This document shows positions 35,416-47,140 of a stretch of DNA of 64,000 bases, piece after piece. Below the pieces are notes generated by a model. That model was not told the DNA's origin. It was given only the letters and a program-made list of their open reading frames with translations, and ran no database searches. Position 1 is the stretch's first letter. Each line of letters starts with the position of its first letter. The stretch is taken from assembly GCA_028015205.1 (NCBI GenBank), contig CM051514.1, forward strand, positions 7,936,001 through 8,000,000. Reading direction: 5' to 3'. A program made the position numbers and the translations under genes. Origin of the DNA: Mytilisepta virgata. Lineage: Eukaryota > Mollusca > Bivalvia > Mytilida > Mytilidae.

Positions 35416-36639
35416 AAAGGGCCTACCTGTGGTAAAATCAGGATATTTTGATATTTCAAATATAATTATCAGTGTTGTCAGAACGGTAAACTCGATTCAC
35501 TAGTATTTCAGTATTGTTCATGTACGTAACACTCGGCTCACCTTGGCCGACTACGTTCCTCCATCTGTAGATTAGCGGAGTCTGCCGAGGTTTGCCGATT
35601 GTGATACTCAAGTCATTTTTAGTTTAAACATATTTATTCATATAATCACAAGCAAATACATAATAACAAATATACATACATGAAAAATAGAAGGATTCGG
35701 AAACAAGACAGGTTTATGTTAAATTCCGTATCCTTATGAATATACCTGCAATTTATACAAAATCATAGGCTACGTGGAAGTGCTTTGTGTAATATAAGTG
35801 TCAAACTAGGATGATTAAATCAATTTGATTAAAAATTAAAAAAAACATCCACGATGATAAAGGTATACAAATGTGTATTTTGATAATGGAATACGACAGA
35901 AATAATAAATAAAAAAATTTAAAAAATACAAACAAACAAACAATTTGATGAAGAAAAAATAGAGAAGTTGTACGATGTTAAAGGTTTATAAATGTGTATG
36001 CTGATGATGAAATACAAAGGAAGAAGGAGAAGAAAAAAAAGAACTTTGAAGAAGAGAATAAAAATTTAAGATTGTTATTTATATGACTAAGGATTTACAA
36101 GTCATTTTTAGCGAGTAAGGATTATGGACATCTCCAATGTATACCTCTACAGTAGGAAAGCAGACATATAGCAATGGCCGTTATCGTCATGTTATAATGA
36201 CAACAATAGAATGGGGAGATAATTACGTTGCTTACTTTTTGACGAAAAGTTTCGAGAAAACAAAGTTTTCAATTTATTGCACCCTAGAAAAGTTTGAATT
36301 TTTTCTCAAAATGAAATTGTTGCGTTACCTTACAAATGATATTTTAACAGACCGTTATAGTTTACAGAGTTACAAAAAAGTGAAATTTGACTCACAATGA
36401 AAAGAAAGATAAGTCTTTATCAATTTAAAACATCAAAATCTGATGAATATCAGTATTTAATTTGTTGCGCCATACCAAAAACTAACCTTTTGATATACTG
36501 TATTAATTCATAGAGTCTGAAATTAAAAACATTACCTGCAAATGCAGTAACCTTTGGTATTTTTTTTTCTATTTAATACATCTTATTACAAGACTTTTAA
36601 TATGTCATATGAGCAAAAACTAGAAATTGATTCTGTTAA
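35416..36639. other. AT-rich; weak tandem duplication at about 35,850-36,030
   Basis: Two related stretches ('acgatgataaaggtatacaa' near 35,850 and 'acgatgttaaaggtttataa' near 35,970) form a degraded tandem pair of about 120 bp. An 87-codon ATG frame at 36,137-36,400 is unrecognised and AT-driven. No other signal. Confidence 0.4.
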
Positions 36640-36780
36640 AAAAAATGTGACCCCTCGGCTGGAATTCCCCGGGAATTCACCTATTCTACAGTCTCTGTAT
36701 GAAAAATAGTTATAGTCTTACATCACGTGACACAAAACGTAACGTCACAGTACATTTCGTCGACGTCATGATGAATAACC
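36640..36780 (+). repeat. Partial copies of the fold-back dispersed repeat
   Basis: 36,640-36,712 is the second half of the fold-back ('gtgacccctcggctggaatt', 'tctgtatgaaa'). 36,715-36,780 is the start of a next unit ('acgtcacagtacatttcgtc'), cut off. Confidence 0.6.
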
Positions 36781-37129
36781 AACAGAAATTAAAATATTTT
36801 TTGTTCACTTGTGAAGAATGTGATATAAGTCATACCATAATTAATGGCATAAGTAAGATGTATGTTAGTAGATGTGAAATTACAAATCAGTGAGTGATTA
36901 AATTTATGTTACTATACATGTACTTTCAGTATTTGAAATCACTAAAGAATACCTCTTCAGACGGTATAATGTGGTGCTCCTGAAAACGGAGGTTTATATA
37001 TTATTTATCATTTACAACTCCTTGGAAGAAGGCATGCAGTAAATATCATATTCTAAAATTCAATTTATTAATATTTAATTGTATTTGTTTGTTGATTGTA
37101 TATGTTTTGGTAACAGTCCAGTTGTTTGG
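36781..37129. other. No gene recognised
   Basis: May be the 3' untranslated part of the LINE whose end lies at 37,130-37,165. Confidence 0.35.
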
Positions 37130-37165
37130 ATTTTAAACCAATAAAATTTCTGATTCTGATTCTGA
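37130..37165 (+). repeat. LINE-like 3' terminus with (TGATTC)n tail
   Basis: 'accaataaaatttctgattc' continued by further 'tgattc' units; it is the pattern of a CR1/L2-type 3' end. Confidence 0.55.
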
Positions 37166-38505
37166 TGTCAAAACGTCAAGAAAACATCAACCTTTCCGAA
37201 TTTGGACGGAAATTTTTTAAAAGAAATTGCTTATAAAAAGAAGACTTATACATGATTTTCATTTAGGATTTAATTTCAAGTTTTATACTTTTAGAATAAA
37301 CCAAATTGCGTAATATAATCTTTCCGATAATGATGTAGCAAGATTTTTTTTCCGTCATGGCGGCCATTCTTTCTTTCAATCTATTTCTTTAAATTTATGG
37401 TCTGTAATGAGATAAATTTATCATTCATACAGAATATGTAGGATAAGGGAATTCCACCATCCTATCTGACAGAAAACATTGACCCCTCGGGTGGATTTCG
37501 CTATCCTACATCTAAAATGTCACGTCAAAGTACATTTAGTTGACGTCATATGTGTCGAAACGTCAACTTTCCCGAATTTGGACAAAATATTTTTTAAAAG
37601 AGAAAATTGCTCAAAAATAGAAAACAACTACGTTTTTCTCGTTTAGAATTTAATTTCAAATATAATTTTAGTATAAAACCAAATTGCGTATGTTCTTTCC
37701 GATTATAATGTTTTTCTCGTTTAGAATTTAATTTCAAATATAATTTTAGTATAAAACCAAATTGCGTATGTTCTTTCCGATTATAATGTTTTTCTCTAGA
37801 ACCCTTCGTTTTGTAGGAAGATTTTTTCTGTCATGGTGGCCAATCTCAATTCCCATCTACTTCTTTGATTTTTTTTTTGGTCTGTAATTAGAGAAAATTT
37901 ATCATTCATACAGAAAGATGTAGGATAACGGAATTCCACAATCCGGATCACATTTTTTTTTATCGTCAGACAAGCCTCGTGTCTGACGGAAAAATGTGAC
38001 CCCTCGAGTGGAATTCCCCTATTCCACATCTAAAACGTCACGTCACAGTACATTTAGTTGAATTCATTATGTCGAAACGTCAACTTTCCCGAATTTGGAC
38101 AAAACATTTAAAGAGAAAATTGCTTAAAAATAGAAAACTACTACGCCATTCTCGTTTAGAATTTAATTTCAAATATAATTTTAGTATAAAACCAAATTGC
38201 GTATGATCTTTCCGATTATAATGTTTGTTTTTCTCTAGGATCCTTCGTTTGGTAGGAAAATGTTTTATGTCACGGTGGCCAATCTCACTTCCCATCTACT
38301 TCTTTGTTTTTTGTTTTTTTTTGGTCTGTAATTAGAGAAAATTTATCATTCATACAGAAAGGTGTAGGATAGCGGAAATCCACACTCGGGATCACATTTT
38401 TTTTTATTGTCAGACAAGCCTCCTGTCTGGCGGAAAAAATGTGACCCCTCGGGTGGAATTCCCCTATCCTACATCTCTATGTATGAAAGATAGTTATAAT
38501 CCTAC
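37166..38505 (+). repeat. Tandem array of three fold-back repeat units
   Basis: Three units of about 360-510 bp (about 37,166-37,515, 37,525-38,030 and 38,030-38,505). Each contains 'cgtcaactttcccgaatttg' or close, 'ataaaaccaaattgcgta', 'ggtctgtaat', and a terminal fold-back 'tgtaggata' to 'tcctacatct' around 'ggaattcc'. The second unit also has a short internal duplication of about 60 bp near 37,660-37,790. Non-coding. Confidence 0.75.
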
Positions 38506-38660
38506 CCTACTCAACTATCCGTCTTTTACAGTGGAGTAAAAATTGGTACCCCTTTGTGATAAATTGTTTAACTGGTTCTCGTCCTGAAAAAACATAGAAT
38601 GTTTGCCACTAGATGTTAAGCAAACATTAACCAATCAATATCAGAAAAGCAATCATATAA
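38506..38660 (+). repeat. Dispersed repeat related to 42,390-42,580
   Basis: Shares 'ctactcaac', 'ggttctcgtcctgaa' or 'ggttcttgtcctgaa', and 'tttgccact' plus 'gttNagcaaac' with the left arm of the second inverted duplication. I recognise it as an abundant mussel repeat. Confidence 0.6.
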
Positions 38661-39608
38661 TTGCCTTTTGCACCAAACTCAACTCAACATACATTCAGAT
38701 ATTAGCGAGCGCAGCGAGCGCTAGTGGGAGCATATGGGTCATTTAGAAAAGCCTTTGTTTAATGGGCGGCAGGCATTATGAATTTATTTGTAAAGCGAAT
38801 ATGGCCATATTGTGCTATATACTAAGGCTAGGAAAAGTTTCGTTCGCCGGAAACGAAAGTAAGGGAAATAACTTGCTTCAAATTACCATTTTAGAGACAG
38901 AATCGTGATACCGGAAATGAGTTTCTGGAAAGGGCTATGCATATTCATGCGCTCGCATCATTGGCCACACCAACAGCATATTGTAGTAGTATTACAATCA
39001 GAAAAATAAAAAATACCCATTTCTTCTGCCTGACAATTGTTCTACATTTGTATTTTAGACTCTTACATTTTTAGACACATATATTGTTATTTTTTCGTTA
39101 TTCCATACATCCTTTAAAGAATTAATCTCATCAAAATAAAATCAACACTAAACTGGTTTTATGCCTAACAAACGCAGAACTGATTGAACCTAAGCATTTA
39201 CTAATAAAATATTTGTTCCTGTGGCAAATATGATTCGAAACAAGCTGATTGGACATTAATTGTTGAAATGACAGTGAACGAAATGCACGAAATGCACAAA
39301 ATGCACCCAAATATTTATGTAATTAAAATTATTTAAACAAACTCAACAATGTTTACCTTTAGGAGTCTAAGAGAATCTCGAATGGATTTATAAATTACAT
39401 AAGACGGAGCCTAACGCAATCCTCGGAAATCTTCAGAATTTTAAGACTGATTTAAAAAAAAAAATAATATTTTTCCAGTTAATTTTTTAAAGAAGGAATC
39501 TAATTTAATTTATATTTCACTTGTTAAAGAAATCTGAAGGGCACGGTAGGATTGTAATCTCAACAAGCCGTTTAACATTATAATGTTGTACAGAATTTCC
39601 ATTGGCTA
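38661..39608. other. No gene recognised
   Basis: Contains the short palindromic string 'gcgagcgcagcgagcgct' near 38,704. Otherwise AT-rich without signals. Confidence 0.4.
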
Positions 39609-39762
39609 ATGAGGAACCTGAGTGAGTTATCTTTTCCTAACCAATGTAGGTAAGGGAGATAATAAATTTGTCTCCCTTTTAGCCTCAAGACAAAAAGGAG
39701 AGCATTTAATTATCTCCCTTACCTTTATTGGTTAGGAAAAGATAACTCACTCAGGTTCCTCA
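39609..39762. mobile_element. 154-bp near-perfect palindromic MITE
   Basis: Left arm 39,611-39,663 ('gaggaacctgagtgagttat' onward) pairs almost perfectly with the right arm ending at 39,761 ('actcaggttcctc'). The arms continue inward as 'tttgtctccctttt' against 'aaaaaggagagc', with a loop of about 12 bases. AAT on both sides may be a 3-bp target duplication. Miniature inverted-repeat element of uncertain superfamily. Confidence 0.75.
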
Positions 39763-40548
39763 ATAAACAATCTTTAGGTATTACAGTATAATTTGAAAAT
39801 AGCGAGCACAATTACAACGAAATTACGGTTATAATGAATTCAGACTTAGCAAATGGTATTTTGCGACCCACAAAACAAGATTTATGTTATATTTCTTACG
39901 GTTGGAACGAAATCATTAATTTCCGTCTGCTAAATATTGTCAGGTGTTTTCCGATATTTATTAACACCTGTGGTAATTTGTTTACGAGATTTCTAATTAG
40001 TTTTTGCGATTTCTATACAAAGAAGACATCCCGGGGCGGACACGTTGTAACAAATATTTAATCTTCGCTAAATCTCCGAGCTCGAGGATTTGGGTATTCA
40101 TATTATATAGGTTATCGATCATTCAAATTTGCAAAATACTCTATTAATACACGAAACAAGTTTTGCAGTGGAATTAGACCTGATTGGGGTTATTAACTTA
40201 GTACATGGGGTTTTCAATCATGAGCTAATTTCAACGTTAAAAATAAATGTGAAAATCTTCGACTTCTAACCATATTGACTTTATGTCGAAATTTGTGACA
40301 CTGAACAAGAGAAACAAAGTCTTTTGGGAAATAACATGACAATCGTTTCTTAATGACGACAAGTCTAGAGGCTAACGATTTAATGTAATTGACGATCGTT
40401 TAGCAAATGGATATTTGACAACATATAATGTATGTTATTATTTTTTAAATATTTTAATATTTTGAATTACTCTCATTGGATGAAAACTGTATTGTAATTA
40501 TTTTTTTTTTGTTTTTTGTTTTTTTTACAAAAATTGAAAATCGTGGGA
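39763..40548. other. No gene recognised
   Basis: AT-rich; a 75-codon ATG frame at 39,834-40,061 has no recognisable content. Confidence 0.4.
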
Positions 40549-40785
40549 AACAACCTTTAGTTATTGTTCACCTCCAAACATCCCAATTCCCCCCCCCCCC
40601 CCCCCCCCCCCGCCGCAAGGGAGACAACTGCGATATTGCGGAAACAACCCTATTGTTCACCTCCAAACATCCCAATTTTCCCCCGCAAGGGAGACAACTG
40701 CGCAATCGCGGAAACAAACTTATTGTTCTCTTCCAAACATCCCAACTTCTCTCCGCGAGGGAGACCATTGCGTAATTCGTCTGCA
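40549..40785 (+). repeat. Minisatellite of about 70 bp, three units, with a long C run
   Basis: Three copies of 'attgttcacctccaaacatc' or close, each followed by a C-rich stretch and 'gcaagggagacaactgcg'. In the first unit the C-rich part is a run of about 22 C. The open frames here (Pro-rich on plus, Gly-rich on minus) come from this run. Confidence 0.8.
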
Positions 40786-41517
40786 TTAAAAGTCATGAGA
40801 GTCAAATTATGTCTTGCTCCTGTGGAAAAAAAGATGACTGTTTCTTTTGTGTTAATGTTTAGTAATTCTACGGGCATTTAATCATATCTTTACGATGGAA
40901 ACCGTAAGAAATTATTCTGAAATTTGACGTTTTGCTGATATATCAATTCCTAAATGACTTATAAATACATGTCTCTGGTAAATCTGGCACAAAAATGGTT
41001 TATTTATTAAAATAATTGCAAATAAAGTATGTTGATCATCATTTTTGGTTTCATATGTCACTCAAATGCATTATTGCAAAATCATCGAATGCGCAGAATT
41101 CCCTTTAGTGAAAATAACATTACATTCTGTCACACGTTTTCTGCCAAATTCTAAGTGTATTGGTCAACTTTGAATCGATTTATCTAAAAAAACAAGATGG
41201 TGACATATGTCTTTTTATACATATATGGATTCAATATACAATTCTGGATATTATGTTAGTTTTTGGTGCTTCCTCGCATATTAGAACACATCCGTCCATA
41301 GAAAAATAGGAAAATATAAGTAAAAAACGACATTTTCCCTATAAATCTATGTAAATTTGGCGCGAAAATTAACATTTACTAATCAGAATTACGAAAAAAC
41401 AAGAATGGTGACTCCCATTTTTATTTCATATTCCAATGTATCTAGAACCTAAGTACAAGTGTGCAAACATTTTTAGAAATAGGGAGATATGCCCTTCGGT
41501 ATCCTGTTACCGTAAGC
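40786..41517. other. No gene recognised
   Basis: AT-rich; no repeat link noticed apart from the adjoining inverted duplication. Confidence 0.4.
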
Positions 41518-42586
41518 GGCAAATCTTCAGACTTACTCCAAGAAGGAGAATTTGAACGTGATCTGTTGACAGTTAACTTTTTTTTTGTACCATCAGCTGT
41601 CCTCTTAATATCGAAACTGCACTCATTTGATATTATAATATATTCTCCACACGCGCTTTGTAAAATAACTTGTATCTTTATAGTTCAGAATGGTCACTTT
41701 TTGAAATTTTGTCAGATTATGTGAACTCCTCGGGGTTAATCCACTTATTGTATGGGATACTTTTTCTCCAGAAACCACATATTTTCTTTTCATTTATTTA
41801 TTTTACATATCTTAAAGATCTAAATGAGAAAATTTTATGAAATTTTATTTACTAGTTTAATTTTTATTCAACTTTAAAGATTCATCACATTTTCCATTCA
41901 AACCAAAGGAAAAATCTAGAGAGACCCGTTTTTCCGCCAAATTTTAGCACCTTTTTTTTCTTATTTTGTTTTTGATTTCAACCTCTATCTAAACATAAAC
42001 TAATTTGAAAATCTATATATTAAAACTCTCACCAGTGACCATCCTTAAAGAAATTTCACATATTACGATACGATAGTAGAAATTCAATATCAACCATTGT
42101 ATAATATTACAAATATGCCATAAGATATAAATAGGCGCTCAACACACAATCCTGAATGCTGTGTTATTTGCGATGACTATGCACCTGTGGTAGATCATGA
42201 AAGCTCAACCCAAAGAGCTTCTTAGTGCGTCCCAAGGTACTGGGGGAGGGGTCTGTCGGGTCATAATATTTCCGTGGACGATGGTGATTAACGTGTCTGG
42301 AGAACACCACGCTCCCTGAATGCAAAAAATCCCCTCTCTAGTTTTCGAAAAGGAGTAGGCCAATGGCCGCTACAAAAGGCTAAATTATCCGAGCCTACTC
42401 AACCATCCGCCATTTTTTCCAATAGCAGTCAAAAGCGGTTCCGCTTTGTTTTCCGTCCCACCCCTATTTGTGAACTGTGTTTGATGTATGGTTGAATTGG
42501 TTCTTGTCCTGAAGATGCACGATGTATTTGCCACTTGACGTTCAGCAAACAACCAATCATTCTTTTTAAGTGAAGCAGTCTCCATG

Positions 42587-42882
42587 CAAAGAGAACTTTA
42601 TTGTTTGTTTGTTTAGTTGGGGTTTTACGCCGTTTTCAGCACATTTGGCTATTTCGCGGCGGCCAGTTTTTATTGGTGGAGGAAGCTGGAGTACTCGGAG
42701 AGAACCACCGACCTTCGGTTGGAAAATTGGCAATCCTTGTCAATTAAGATCGGAGTCGAATACACTCCGCCACAGGTGCGATTCGAACTCACGACCTCAG
42801 CGTTGACAGGCTAGTGATCATTAGTAGTCATGACGAACTACCTAGACCACCGAGGCCACCGAGGCCCCCAAAGGGTACTTTA
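42587..42882 (-). mobile_element. SINE copy B, with target duplication and an empty site in the opposite arm
   Basis: Same family and orientation as copy A: AAACA-rich tail at the low-coordinate end, tRNA-like head near 42,780-42,865. Flanked by 'caaagagaacttta' (42,587-42,600) and 'caaagggtacttta' (42,869-42,882). The mirror position in the right arm (about 47,165-47,180, plus-strand 'cagtaccctttggatactg') has one copy of this site and no SINE. Confidence 0.85.
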
Positions 42883-44200
42883 ATTTCACAGTCGAAATAT
42901 AAAGTCTATGACACCATAGTATGTCAGATAGACGATAATAAGAATAAAAAATTGAAAAACATTTCTTTTTTAGCTGAAATTAAGTCGTTCATCATATATT
43001 TAGATGTGTTGGTGACCATTATATATTTTCACTTTTGTCACCTTTTTGCATGTATGTCTTCTTCTTTACCTATTTTTTCTTTCAAGTGCCAAATTAATTA
43101 AGGTAGTTGCTAATATGGTGTTTCTGAAAAGCTGACTGTAAACTGTTGGCTATAAATAAGAATGAATAAAAATACTGACAAAAAGATGCACTAATAAAGT
43201 TAAATAAAAAGCTCCCTGTTGTCCTATAACAGGAAAATGAATGGTTGCGATTAAGGTTTATTTTAATACCTATTATTTCTGAACCTGGATATATGTTAAC
43301 ATCCATTTATAAAACGTTCTTCTAGGCTATATTTCCAATTAATTAGGCTATATTCAATACACATGGGAGACACAAAAATAATCATAACACCATTTTTGAA
43401 ATGTTTTTGTAATGATCTATAAAAAAGATGTAATCGTTAATAATAATTAATAGTTTTGAGGTTTTTGCTGGCAAATGGACGATATAATTCGACACAGGGG
43501 CATAAGGAGATATTATCTGTAGTTTAAAAGCACCCTGTTTAAACGAAGGTCAATTACATATGTTATTAATGCATGTTTTTTAACTTTCATTTAAAAAACG
43601 AATTTTTTTCATGTAAAAAAGATATAGCTAGGCATACCAAATACCAATCAACAGAATACCAAATCAAAAAGTGAATCCAGAAAGACAAAATTCAAAACGA
43701 AAATTAGCAGAGGACTTTATGAACTCAATAAACAAAATTGACCAAAATTTAATGTGTATATGATAAAAGGTAAAGTTACCAATATTCAGAAAACAAAATG
43801 TCCGAAGGTGAGAGCTCAACTGGACTTAAGGATGCTTTTTGTCAGATTTTCGGAATCCTTGGGTTTTATCCATTTCTTAAACATGAAATTTTTTGCCCAT
43901 GAACCCCCACTTTTTCTTTTATAATTCAATCATGTATACCTTAAAATGGTATTTGACAAAAGTTGACGAAATCCTTTTTTATTTTTTCATACATCTTTGA
44001 GAGACTGAAGTTGTCAATGCAAAGACAATGAAAAATCCAGAGAAAACCCATTTCCTGCAATTTTTCAAGGCCTTGTAGCACTAAAATGAGCACATAAGCC
44101 TATATTTTTTTCTTGCTTATTTGTTTACTATTCATATGTTCTCTCAAACTAAAACACCTATTTCAAATCCTATTTATTTCCTATTAGACTAGCGGTCATC

Positions 44201-44478
44201 CTTTTTTGAATTTGTTTGTTTGTTTAGTTGGGGTTTTACGTCATTTTCAGTACATTTGGCTACTTCGCGGAGGCCAGTTTTTATTGGTGGAGGAAGCCGG
44301 AGTACGTGGAGAGAACCACCGACCTTTGATAAGAAAATTGGCAATCCTTGTCAATTAAGATCTGAGTCGAACACACCCCGCCACAGGTAAGATTCGAACT
44401 CACAACCTCAGCGCTGACAGGCTAGTGATCATTAGTAGTCTAGACCACTCGGGCACCGAGGCCCCCTTTTTGAATTTG
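44201..44478 (-). mobile_element. SINE copy C, with target duplication
   Basis: Same family and orientation as copies A and B. Target duplication 'cttttttgaatttg' (44,201-44,214) and 'ctttttgaatttg' (44,466-44,478). It lies in the unpaired centre of the inverted duplication. The head is slightly shortened: the 'catgacgaactac' part present in A and B is missing. Confidence 0.8.
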
Positions 44479-44664
44479 TATTCTGTTAGTAGTATATGGG
44501 CACAGTTCAGTTATTATTTGTGGTGGAGATGCTGTAGAAGTGCCGGAAGTGGCGTCACCAGAAGCGGAACCGGAAGTACCCGGAAGTGGTTTGCACGCAT
44601 GCTCCACCGGAGGTAGTGGATTTTTCCGCCATTTTTGTACGGAAGTGACGTAAGTCACGTGCCA

Positions 44665-45150
44665 GGACCCGCTGTTCGTCATCGCTGGTCTTCTCTTGCT
44701 CATCGCTGTTTTTCTCTTGCTCTTTGCTGTTCATCGCTACTCATGACTATACTCACGTGCTCATTGGCTACTTGTCGCTGTTTTCGCTGCTGCTTGTTGC
44801 TGTTCATCATCGCTGCTCTTCTCTTGCTCATCGCTGTTTTACTCTTGCTCTTTGCTGTTCATCGCTACTCATGACTATACTCACGTGCTCATTGGCTACT
44901 TGTCGATGTTTTCGCTGCTGCTGCTCCTGCTGTTTGTTGCTGTTCGTCATCGCTGCTCTTCGCGTTGTCATCGCTGTTGTTCTCTTTCTCATCGCTGTTT
45001 TTCTCTTGCTCTTTGCTGTTCATCGCTAATCATGACAATACTCAAGTGCTCATTTCAGATTTTTGGTGCTACTTGTCGCTGTTTTCGCTGCTGCTGATGC
45101 TCCTGCTGCTCGTCGCTGTTCATCATCGCTGCTCTTCTCTGGCTCATTGC
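44665..45150 (+). repeat. Minisatellite of 128-160 bp units built from CTGCT/CATCGCTG motifs
   Basis: Three units containing 'ctcatcgctgtt', 'ttgctctttgctgttcatcg' and 'cttgtcgctgttttcgctgc'. The marker 'catgactatactcacgtgc' recurs 128 bp apart (44,743 and 44,871), with a diverged third copy at 45,031. Related sequence occurs at 58,096-58,470. Ser/Leu/Cys-rich frames result from the repeat and are not genes. Confidence 0.8.
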
Positions 45151-45757
45151 TGTTAATAACATAAGCAAATTGAAACAGAGTGCTTTTAAAATATAGATAA
45201 TATCTCCTTATGCCCTTGTGTCGAATTAATCGTCCATTTTACAGTAAAAACCTCAAAACTATTTATTATTATTAACGATTATATCTTTTTTATAGATCAT
45301 TACAAAAAAAATTCAAAAATGGTGTTATGATTATTCTTCTGTCTCCCATGTGTATTGAATATAGCCTAGAAGAAAGTTTTATAATTGATGTCAACATATA
45401 TTCAGGTTCAGAACAAATAGGTATTAAAATAAACCATAATCGCAACAGTTCATTTTTCTGTTATAGGACAACATGGAGTTTTTATTTAACTTTATTAGTG
45501 CATCTTTTTGTCAGTATTTTTATTTATTCTTATTTATAGTCACATTTTTAGAAACAACATATCAGCAACTACCTTAATTGACTTGGCACTTGAAATAGAT
45601 GCAAAAAGTTGACAAACGTGAAAATATATAATGGTCACCAACACATCTAAATATATGATGAACGACTTAATTTCAGCTAGAAAAGAAATGTTTTTCCATT
45701 TTTTATTTTTAATATAGTCTATCTGCCATACTATGGTACCATCTATAATACTAAATT

Positions 45758-47140
45758 TACGAATTAGCCGAATAGGCGGCAAAACGCGTGGTTCAAAATA
45801 AACGATGTATAGTTCAGATTATAAAGGTTATTATCGGATTTGACAATCTGCATTTATAAATTTAAACTGCAGTTTTGTTTATGTGCAAATGGAATTTGTA
45901 TGCACTTTTCCGATATGAATTCTCCCAACATATCCCTTAGATTGTTCTCGAGTGCATCATTTTAACACATTGATTTAAATAAATAAGTATGCACATATTT
46001 TAAATGTGTTTCTGTTTGAAATTACGGAAGAAGAATAAAACACATTAAAAATTTCTCCTTCGAGTGGGATGTTTCCGCTTCATGTATTCAGGATGGTTTT
46101 TTTTTACGATAACGCAATTTCTCCTAACTGTAAAGGTTATGAACTTTGAAGATTACGAAGAAGTAAGGTAAAGTTCAGAGGAATTCCTAACTCAGTTGTT
46201 TTTTTTTGGATTTCTCGGATGTTTGTCTTGCACAAAGTGATAAACCAACCATTATCTATTTTTACATTATTTGTCATGTGACCTGTCTAAATATATCTCT
46301 ACCATACAATTCCCTGTAAGCCCTAGATAAAAATATTTTTTTACAAATGGTCATCTTTACCATTAATGACGAAATTTATCTCGGACATCTTTGATAAATA
46401 TAAACGTGGACAGCACACGCAGCCACACACTAAAAATGCTTTTATCGTCTGATTATCGGATATATTTGTGATATTAAGACTCGCTTGCCCTGCCCATGAT
46501 GACAATGGAACAATTGGAACAATTATTTTCCAAAAATATGCTCTACCTAATTCACGGCATCTTTTGAAAAATTCATCCGTCACTTAGGAAATGTTTACAT
46601 CTACAATTTTATTTTCATATTTATTCTGAAGGAAAAAAGTAATGCATTATGAAATGTGTATTTAATGAAAGCTGTTCATCAAGTTCCAGTTCAGAATTAA
46701 ATGTAACAATAAAAATATTGACAATTTATGTGGTTGTGTTATCGTCATATATTTTAACTTTGATGGAACCTTAAGATCCATTTTGGTAATTCTACGTGGC
46801 ATACAGTCTACTTCATCAGTAGATACATCTTCGGTAGTAACGAACAGCCATATGACAATTGGGTCACGTTGACCTACATTTCTCGCTTCATTGGCTTTGT
46901 TTAAAGTTTGTATTAACATCCATTTCTGGAATACTACAGCATATATAGACATGAAACTATCAGTTAATACCACCTAATTGACAGGAAAGTTTATGGGAAG
47001 CCTGCCACAACATCCATATTGAGTCCCTATTCCATGAATGACATGGCCGCAACAACTTTTCATAGTCAATATGGCCACCACAAAAAATGCTTATTTTTTC
47101 CCGCGCTCGCGCGGGTTCAATGTCTAGTATACTTTATATT
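45758..47140. other. About 1.4 kb present only in the right arm; two uncertain minus-strand frames
   Basis: Interrupts the mirror alignment with the left arm near 42,910. Next to its right edge is a G+C-rich hairpin ('cccgcgctcgcgcggg', near 47,100). Two minus-strand open stretches lie inside, 46,662-46,973 and 46,341-46,583. The first is fairly protein-like (for example 'IVIWLFVTTEDVSTDEVDC'), but I do not recognise it and its left end runs into low-complexity sequence. The second would need a GTG start. They may be exons or remnants of an inserted element. Confidence 0.4.

Noticed and set aside
40476..40881. Pro-rich and Gly-rich frames near 40.5-40.9 kb
   Set aside because: Produced by the C run and the three-unit minisatellite.
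44635..45156. Ser/Leu/Cys-rich, membrane-like frames near 44.6-45.2 kb and 58.1-58.7 kb
   Set aside because: They arise from the CTGCT/CATCGCTG minisatellite; several frames are open at once.
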